This document shows positions 18,941 to 24,025 of a stretch of DNA of 24,025 nt, piece by piece. The translations under genes and the position numbers were made by a program. The notes below the pieces were generated by a model. The model did not search any database. It saw only the letters and a program-made list of their open reading frames with translations, and was not told where the DNA came from. The stretch covers positions 381,874 to 405,898 of the forward strand of contig NW_014577211.1 in assembly GCF_000485595.1 (NCBI RefSeq). Direction: 5' to 3'. The DNA is from Priapulus caudatus (Eukaryota > Priapulida > Priapulimorpha > Priapulimorphida > Priapulidae). Position 1 is the first letter of the stretch. Each line of letters opens with the position of its first letter.

Positions 18941-19096
18941 GAGGCTGAAAAGATGCCGATGATCAAGGAAGCTTCAAAGAACGCATTTTCAAGCCTAAAG
19001 GCTGCCTCAGGCAGGCGAGCCAACAATCTCCGCAGTAAATGTAACTCAGTGGCTACGATGTTTTTAGGCGGAAACACGGACGGCGGTACAATTTAA
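18941..19096 (+). CDS. Candidate terminal exon
   Basis: The acceptor GGGTGTGTTTTCAG ends at 18940. The following frame is open for 51 codons (EAEKMPMIKEASKNAFSSLK at the start) to TAA at 19094-19096, and AATAAA follows at 19127-19132, a good spacing for a 3' end. Alternatively GTAAAT at 19035 could be a donor, making a 94-bp internal exon. It cannot join directly to the exon at 17019-17116, because the phase-1 junction would create an early stop; an intermediate exon would be needed. No family is recognised. Confidence 0.3.
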   Translation, partial: EAEKMPMIKEASKNAFSSLKAASGRRANNLRSKCNSVATMFLGGNTDGGTI

Positions 19097-19126
19097 CTCG
19101 CGCGGAGTGCCAGGCGATATCGCACC

Positions 19127-19132
19127 AATAAA
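19127..19132 (+). terminator. Poly(A) signal AATAAA
   Basis: It lies 30 bases after the stop codon of the candidate terminal exon at 18941. The hexamer is common in AT-rich DNA, but the spacing fits. Confidence 0.3.
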
Positions 19133-19319
19133 TATAGCGCGAGAGAACTCGCTCGGAATCAAACGGTGGCTTCACCAGTTCTACATGTTAGTGCGGATGA
19201 CTCTCGAGGAAGTTAGTGTTTACTATTTTATTACACATCGCAGTTTTTGTGCGAATGATGATTAAAACTCCATAGGTAGAACACTTCAGACTCTGCTTAT
19301 AAACAAAATGTTTTGTTAA

Positions 19320-19334
19320 TTTCTCTCTCTCTTT

Positions 19335-19422
<88 letters not shown>

Positions 19423-19615
19423 GTGCGTGTGTGCGTGTGTGCGTGTGTGCGTGTGTGCGTGTGTGCGTGTGTGCGTGTGTGCGTGTGTGCGGGTGTGCGT
19501 GTGAGTGTGCGTGTGCGTGTGCGTGTGCGTGTGCGTGTGTGTATGTTTGTGTGTGTTTGTGTGTGCGTGTGTGTGCGCGTGTGTGTACGTGTTCGCTTGC
19601 ATGTGTGTGTTGATA
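19320..19615. repeat. (TC)n/(GT)n tract with period switching
   Basis: (TC)n (about 19320-19374) passes into pure (GT)n (about 19377-19414), then an 8-bp unit GTGTGCGT repeated about ten times (to about 19500), then a 6-bp unit GTGTGC repeated about five times (19505-19538), then irregular GT. The long frames over it (CVCV, HTHT peptides) are artefacts. Confidence 0.95.
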
Positions 19616-19739
19616 TGTGCGTATACGTAATATATAAGACGCATAAGTGTATGTGTATGCGTGTCTGGGTGCTTGCGCGCTTGCATGTGTGGGTACGTGT
19701 CTGGGTGTTATTTTTATTTTATTAGAACGTGTAGTTTAT

Positions 19740-20256
19740 ATACGCTCAACCAATTTTGTCTATTCGAGCTAAGAGATGGCAGACAAATATGGTTTGCGTA
19801 ACAGAACTGGGAACGAGAATATACGAACTGTTGATTAACTACGAACTTTTATACGAACTATTCGCGAAATGCTGCATAACACAACATGTCCATAAATGGA
19901 AGCGCAAATCGGGCGGCTATTAATCCAGAATAGGAATAAAGGGGTTGTCATAAATTGTATCATTGATTTGCAATCACGCTCCGTGTGTAATTGTTTAGGT
20001 CATAAGAAATTCTTGATAACGTGGAAATCTTTCTCTTGTTAGGGGGCCGGGCATGACCAAAAAGCGACTTGGCTTTTCCCCGCATCAACGTAATTTCTGA
20101 GGTGAATACAAGATAGATGCTTACACAGCCGCGCGACGCATTTCATGTAACCAGACTAATCGTCACAGAAGCCGCCTTCTCTACCGGCACAGACATCGCT
20201 CGTCAGGTTATATAGCAGCTACGTATACTGCCATGTGCTCGTGAATGAGTAATATT
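19740..20256. other. Intergenic stretch, no gene seen
   Basis: No supported gene, RNA or element. Confidence 0.45.
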
Positions 20257-20293
20257 AAGAGCGTATTTAAGAATGCATTCTTAATACGCTCTT
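20257..20293. repeat. 37-bp near-perfect palindrome
   Basis: AAGAGCGTATTTAAGAATG is followed by CATTCTTAATACGCTCTT, so the two halves are complementary except for one extra T, centred on ATGCAT. There is no loop, so it is cruciform-capable. No downstream T-run suggests a terminator. Confidence 0.92.
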
Positions 20294-20743
20294 GGTAAGA
20301 TGTACCAGATGTACTTGGCTACTCTACAATCATGTATGTATGCGACTGTAGGTCACAACTGGCATGTGCGTGGTTGCATGGATGTAACGGAAACTTGCAG
20401 TGCCACGGGATGCTTGTGCTGGCAATCCAACGCGTGGTATAGCTATATATACATTACACTAATAATCAGTTTTTCGTTATAGCTAATCCATGCATGCTTT
20501 CGGCGTTTCAACTCAGCTTATTCCAACGTAAAACTGATCAAATCAGCGAAGCATGCACCTATATGCACCCTAAATCTGACGCCGGAATGAAAGAAATTAG
20601 CAAATATACGCACGTCACTATATAGCGTAAATGTATGTTCATAATGACAATATCAGTAAATATATCGAATGCATATATGCAAGGCACCGATGGTGTACAA
20701 TATAGTGGTAACGGACACCTGTTTTTATGATTCCTGACGGTTA

Positions 20744-20794
20744 GAACCCTATCACGGTTGGATCCCTATCACGGTTGGAACTCGATCACAGATG
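20744..20794. repeat. 17-bp tandem repeat, three units
   Basis: GAACCCTATCACGGTTG, GATCCCTATCACGGTTG and GAACTCGATCACAGATG lie in direct succession (20744, 20761, 20778), with a degenerate fourth start after them. The first two differ by one base. Confidence 0.88.
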
Positions 20795-21021
20795 GAAAGC
20801 TGTCACAGATATGTGTACGTTAAAGAAAGAACGGGCCAATACCAGGCTAAAGTATAACGAGGCGTCCGCGTACGTAATCACTTCGCTACCCGCCTACCGA
20901 GACGAGGCGTATACACATGGCAGGAGACCATGCGATGGCGCGTTTGGTCCTCCCTTAAAGCGAGGATTTCTCATGTTTTTACCAATTGTTTTCATATTTT
21001 TCTGGCCGTTCTGGTACTTAC

Positions 21022-21114
21022 CAGTACTCCTTGCATAGCAACAAATGTATGTAGTAAGGCTAACATTTCATAGAGCACTTGCACATCATTCAATCTACCA
21101 ATATGTGCATCGAT
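21022..21114 (-). CDS. Candidate internal exon (weak)
   Basis: On the minus strand a perfect donor CTG|GTAAGT ends a 93-bp segment open for 31 codons in one frame (phase 0 both ends), with natural-looking content such as LNDVQVLYEMLALLHTF. The acceptor side ends AATGTAG but has a poor pyrimidine tract. No homologue is recognised. Confidence 0.2.
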
Positions 21115-21519
21115 CTACATTTCAAATTAGATTTTTCTACGTATACTAACAAAACTAGCGCGTGATTTTTTCTCTCGCGAGAGCGGAACCCTGTCTCTAC
21201 ATTAGGTTAATTACCTTCGTATAAATTTTGAGGTATACAGTCTATAAATATTTGCGTCACGTAACTAAGTGCACTTGTTTTTTGTGGGAGCGTTTTAGAA
21301 TTACATTATATCGAATCTGAAGATAGCAGGCGCATGTTTGCTGTTCATTTACCGCTTTAAAGCCTATAACAGCAGAAGAGAACTCGCAAGTTTGTATGCT
21401 GAAATAATCAGTAATATGTACACTGACAGCTCTAGATTTTTCAAAATTTATTCATTTTTCGATTGATTTGAGAGTTGATCGTTTTAATCATGTAAAATAC
21501 TTGACCTTTTCTTTTGTAA
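21115..21519. other. AT-rich stretch, no gene seen
   Basis: A short CTCTCGCGAGAG palindrome lies near 21172-21183. Nothing else is supported. Confidence 0.45.
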
Positions 21520-21747
21520 ATGTTATTGGGATCAAGCACTCGGGCAGCCACAATCGATAGCTCCGTCTCGCGAATCAGCCTCAACACGCCCAGCGGACAT
21601 TTGCTCATAAAAATCGCGGCAGGAAAGAAAGCAGGAAGCGCGCTCGATGAGAAAGCTCTTGCTGGAAAGAGAATTCCGCAATCAGTAATAATTAGTCCCG
21701 GCGCATTTCGTAAAAATAATCTGCGTCGTGAATGTCGTCATATTTAA
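21520..21747 (+). CDS. Unrecognised 75-residue ORF (weak)
   Basis: It starts with a true ATG (GTAAATGTT, purine at -3) and is GC-richer than its surroundings. The product is Lys/Arg/Ser-rich (for example IKIAAGKKAGSALDEKAL) with no membrane segment or recognisable domain. No promoter, poly(A) signal or splice site supports it; chance is likely. Confidence 0.15.
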   Translation: MLLGSSTRAATIDSSVSRISLNTPSGHLLIKIAAGKKAGSALDEKALAGKRIPQSVIISPGAFRKNNLRRECRHI

Positions 21748-22309
21748 TGGCGTGCTTTTCACGATGGTCAGTCGGAAGCAAACCAAACATTTTCTATCTG
21801 TCCCACTGTTTCAATAATTAGGAAACCCCCTATCTTTGGCATTAGGTAAAAAATTGTACCTTCTCCCATCATGCCTTGATGAAGAGGCCTAGAAAATTTC
21901 CTCTAGCTTCTCTCTTAGCCTCTTGGTCCAGAGCGGGAGAAGCAAGATTCATTATCCACATATTGACCACGAGTGGGAATAACAATGTTCTCTGGCCGTC
22001 TTTATATTCTGCGAATTAGGATAATCTACGTTCTCATTCCATGTTTCGGCCACAAGTAGATAATTCTTCCTTCTTTCCCCGTCTGCCAGCTACGATAATT
22101 GGAAGAAGCGACCTGCTCTGCCGCTCTCTCCCGAGAGGGCTTGCCTCTAATGTCGTGACGCAGTCGTGCTGTTATCGATGCATGACCACACCGCCGCTCT
22201 CGAGCCCGAGAACTCATGAGCAAAGACGCTCAGCAGCCGAGTGCTATGCATCAGCGTCTGCGAGGTCAATGAAGCATTCACTTGTGAGATTGTTTATAGT
22301 TATTCCCAG

Positions 22310-22408
22310 CGTCCCGGTATACGCATGGGGGCAAAGCGCGTCATGACATTTCAGCAGCTGAAACAAGATGCAGCGAGCTCGCAGTTATTGGATGATTTAT
22401 TTACAAGC
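22310..22408 (+). CDS. Candidate internal exon with consensus donor
   Basis: The acceptor TATAGTTATTCCCAG ends at 22309 and the donor AGC|GTAAGT begins at 22409, a full-consensus site. The 99-bp segment is open in one frame for 33 codons, phase 0 at both ends. The peptide includes MGAKRVMTFQQLKQDAASSQ and then an acidic-hydrophobic LLDDLFTS end, amphipathic in character. An alternative acceptor (TTTCAG) lies inside it. No family is recognised. Confidence 0.35.
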
Positions 22409-22409
22409 G

Positions 22410-22993
22410 TAAGTAATTTGCATTCATGCTCCAACCTAGTATAGAGCAATGCTGGTTTAATGCCAACAAGCTATTTATCCAAACTCTAACATACACAGTA
22501 TGCGAGATGTTTACAGATAATGCCGGTGAACTTTGCGTATCCAAATTGAAAAAATGTATATGCCGCGTTTACGGATAGCAAGGGTGAAGTGGGTAGCCGA
22601 ACTGAAATATGCACAAAATGTGTTACTTGTCCCTTAAGCCCAACTAGTTAATGTCAAACTGAAAAATACACCTACAATTTTTTTAGTATGATTAGTATTA
22701 GAGACCAATCAGATAATGTATCTTTAAAATATACGTACGTACACCTCAGCGACATTTGCTTCATCGCTGTAGATTACTTTATTCGATCACTAATGTTCGT
22801 CGCATCTGAACAGACGCGTGCGTTACAAACATGGACACAATTGGCTCAATTTCGTTCGTTATTCGATCTCGTCCCCCCGCTACGTCGATTGCTACTTCTA
22901 GTGGATGTATCCTTATAATTATTATTTATGTTTCTATCCAGTCGGTATCTGTCTGCTTTACGTTCCCTGTGATTTCTTTAGAATCGTGGTTCT

Positions 22994-22995
<2 letters not shown>
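22410..22995. other. AT-rich stretch, no gene seen
   Basis: Open frames at 22688-22918 and 22831-23043 lack support, and the latter runs into a microsatellite. Confidence 0.4.

Positions 22996-23024
<29 letters not shown>
22996..23024. repeat. (CT)n microsatellite
   Basis: About 14 CT dinucleotides. Confidence 0.95.
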
Positions 23025-23027
<3 letters not shown>

Positions 23028-23089
23028 CTCACATAAAATTTAGCACTGTAATTAAGACTAGGGTGAATAGCAGGTGGCCCTAATCGCTA

Positions 23090-23300
23090 CAGGCTACGCC
23101 AACTACGGCCCCACGGGTGGGTGGGGCGCTGGGGCCGCAGGGAGGGGACGGTTGGGAGGCCCGGGCGGGAGGCGGGCGGGCGGCAGGGGGGACGTCGGCG
23201 AGAAACCGTTGGAATGGCGGAACTAGCACATTAGTTAAGGCTCGCCACGCTCGAGGTACCTAGTCGACACACTGCGCAGTCCTCGTGGGCGGCCCGAAGG
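23090..23300. promoter_or_regulatory. GC-rich block with G-quadruplex potential
   Basis: At 23114-23192 there are more than ten runs of three or more G on the plus strand with short spacers, among GC-rich and CpG-rich sequence, against an AT-rich background. A second G-rich patch lies near 23600-23632. Such islands often mark animal promoters. No TATA box is seen. Long frames on the minus strand (23311-23682) are probably a product of the GC content. Confidence 0.45.
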
Positions 23301-23712
23301 TGCTATGAGCTCAGGTTGAGGTATGAGGGACTACATTAATGACCATAGCTCCTGCTGTGTTTATGGCCGGACGACACGTTCTGGGCGGCAGTGTGTTCAC
23401 TTTAACTGCTTGCATATACAAACTGGCTCTGCGAGTTGGAGGAACAGCCAGGCAGCACCGTTCAATAGGGCCTTCCCGAGGCACGAACACAGGGAGGGCC
23501 AACAAGTTTCGCCTTAATAATTGCATACGGATCCTAGAATTGCGCTTGTAACCGTATTGCCTAAGGTTTATGACACGGCGCTTGCTAGAAGCGGAGGTGG
23601 GGTGTGCCGCGGAGAGGGGGGGCGGGAGGCCCGCATTAGCTGAACGGAGTGACACGCCGTCTGTAGAGAGAGCCGTGCTCACACCAGTGCGTCATGGGCT
23701 AATGTCTAGAAA

Positions 23713-23761
23713 ATGAGTGACGGTAGCAGAATGCGAGTGTCCGCGCGTAAGGGAAGCCGAG
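23713..23761 (+). CDS. Candidate first coding exon
   Basis: ATGAGTGACGG in the context AAAATGAGT opens a short frame reading MSDGSRMRVSARKGSR, followed by a good donor CGAG|GTAAGC (intron from 23762), phase 1. It sits downstream of the GC-rich, G-quadruplex block, as a first exon would. If unspliced the frame ends after 36 residues. The rest of any gene would lie at or beyond the right edge. The product is not recognised. Confidence 0.28.
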
Positions 23762-24025
23762 GTAAGCGAGGGCAATACGGCCGGTTAGAGCGATTGAGTG
23801 GGGGAGAAGACGGCTGTGAGTAGGAGGATTTTGAACCCATTTCCAGTTCTCGCCATCACCACATCCAAGCTACATTATGAGCTAACAAGGATATCGAAGA
23901 ATTAAAATTCTTAGAATACCGTTCGCGTGCGCTCGTATATACATCCCTCTATGACGCCTAATAAGGTGGCTCACAACGCGTAGCCTTGCGCAACTGGTTC
24001 ACCAGACGATTCAATATTGTAGCTG

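Noticed and set aside
19297-19725. Cys-Val and His-Thr rich open frames
   Set aside because: They are translations of the GT-based microsatellite on the two strands.
23311-23682. 123-codon minus-strand frame
   Set aside because: It lies in GC-rich DNA where stops are rare, overlaps two plus-strand frames, and shows no recognisable sequence.
23820-23840. tRNA B-box on the minus strand (GGGTTCAAAATCC)
   Set aside because: The spacing is one base too long and no A-box or cloverleaf could be drawn around it.
1-24025. CRISPR array or bacterial operon
   Set aside because: No regularly spaced identical repeats with unique spacers, and no ribosome-binding-site-led gene series; the composition and splice-like signals are eukaryotic.

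Overview
This window is eukaryotic, most likely from an invertebrate animal genome. It has AT-rich intergenic DNA, long dinucleotide and tetranucleotide microsatellites, many short inverted-repeat DNA transposons, TTAGGG-type repeat tracts and isolated exon-like segments with GT/AG borders. There is no operon structure and no long conserved reading frame. The species cannot be named from the sequence. No protein family was recognised with confidence, and most open frames here are chance or repeat-derived.

Layout. (1) 1-5,150 holds a (GT)n tract, two copies of one non-autonomous inverted-repeat element (about 806-1180 and 2605-3406, the second with about 430 extra internal bases), and a 358-bp MITE with a perfect 19-bp TIR and TA flanks (4789-5150). 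(2) 5,150-8,600 is mostly featureless AT-rich DNA with small tandem duplications, a pyrimidine tract and one weak candidate 3' exon. (3) 8,620-9,975 is a compound cluster of microsatellites with strong strand bias: GT-rich, GA, CATT, ACAG, GT/ACGC, CCAT, then TA. (4) 10,280-11,760 is a GC-rich block with a TATA box, a purine-rich leader, two sets of AATAAA signals and a degenerate 30-35-bp minisatellite. It could be an LTR-like element or a promoter plus transcript. (5) 12,390-13,130 carries exon-like signals on both strands, including a minus-strand ATG in a YY1/ETS-like context encoding a presequence-like peptide. (6) 13,640-14,060 has a hairpin and an array of nine GACGTC motifs. (7) 14,620-16,230 is the most striking part. 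A foldback transposon with about 340-bp arms and a 75-nt loop is flanked by 9-bp target duplications. Its left arm has been hit by two inverted copies of a 290-298-bp MITE. Each MITE has its own 9-bp target duplication and carries an internal telomere-like (CCCTAA)n tract. (8) 16,745-17,725 contains an inverted-repeat MITE abutting the splice acceptor of a candidate coding exon, then a 425-bp element whose two ends each carry a 32-bp palindrome. (9) 17,726-24,025 holds microsatellites, a 37-bp palindrome, a 17-bp tandem repeat, several isolated exon candidates, and a CpG/G-quadruplex-rich block with a possible first exon near the right edge.

Interpretation. The window is mainly a record of repeated, nested insertion by small DNA transposons in the neighbourhood of one or more genes whose exons cannot be joined here. 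The exon candidates do not chain in a consistent phase, so no gene model is offered. The best candidate for a previously undescribed system is the foldback with its telomere-repeat-carrying MITE pair, because the 9-bp duplications and the intact opposite arm allow the insertions to be reconstructed from sequence alone.
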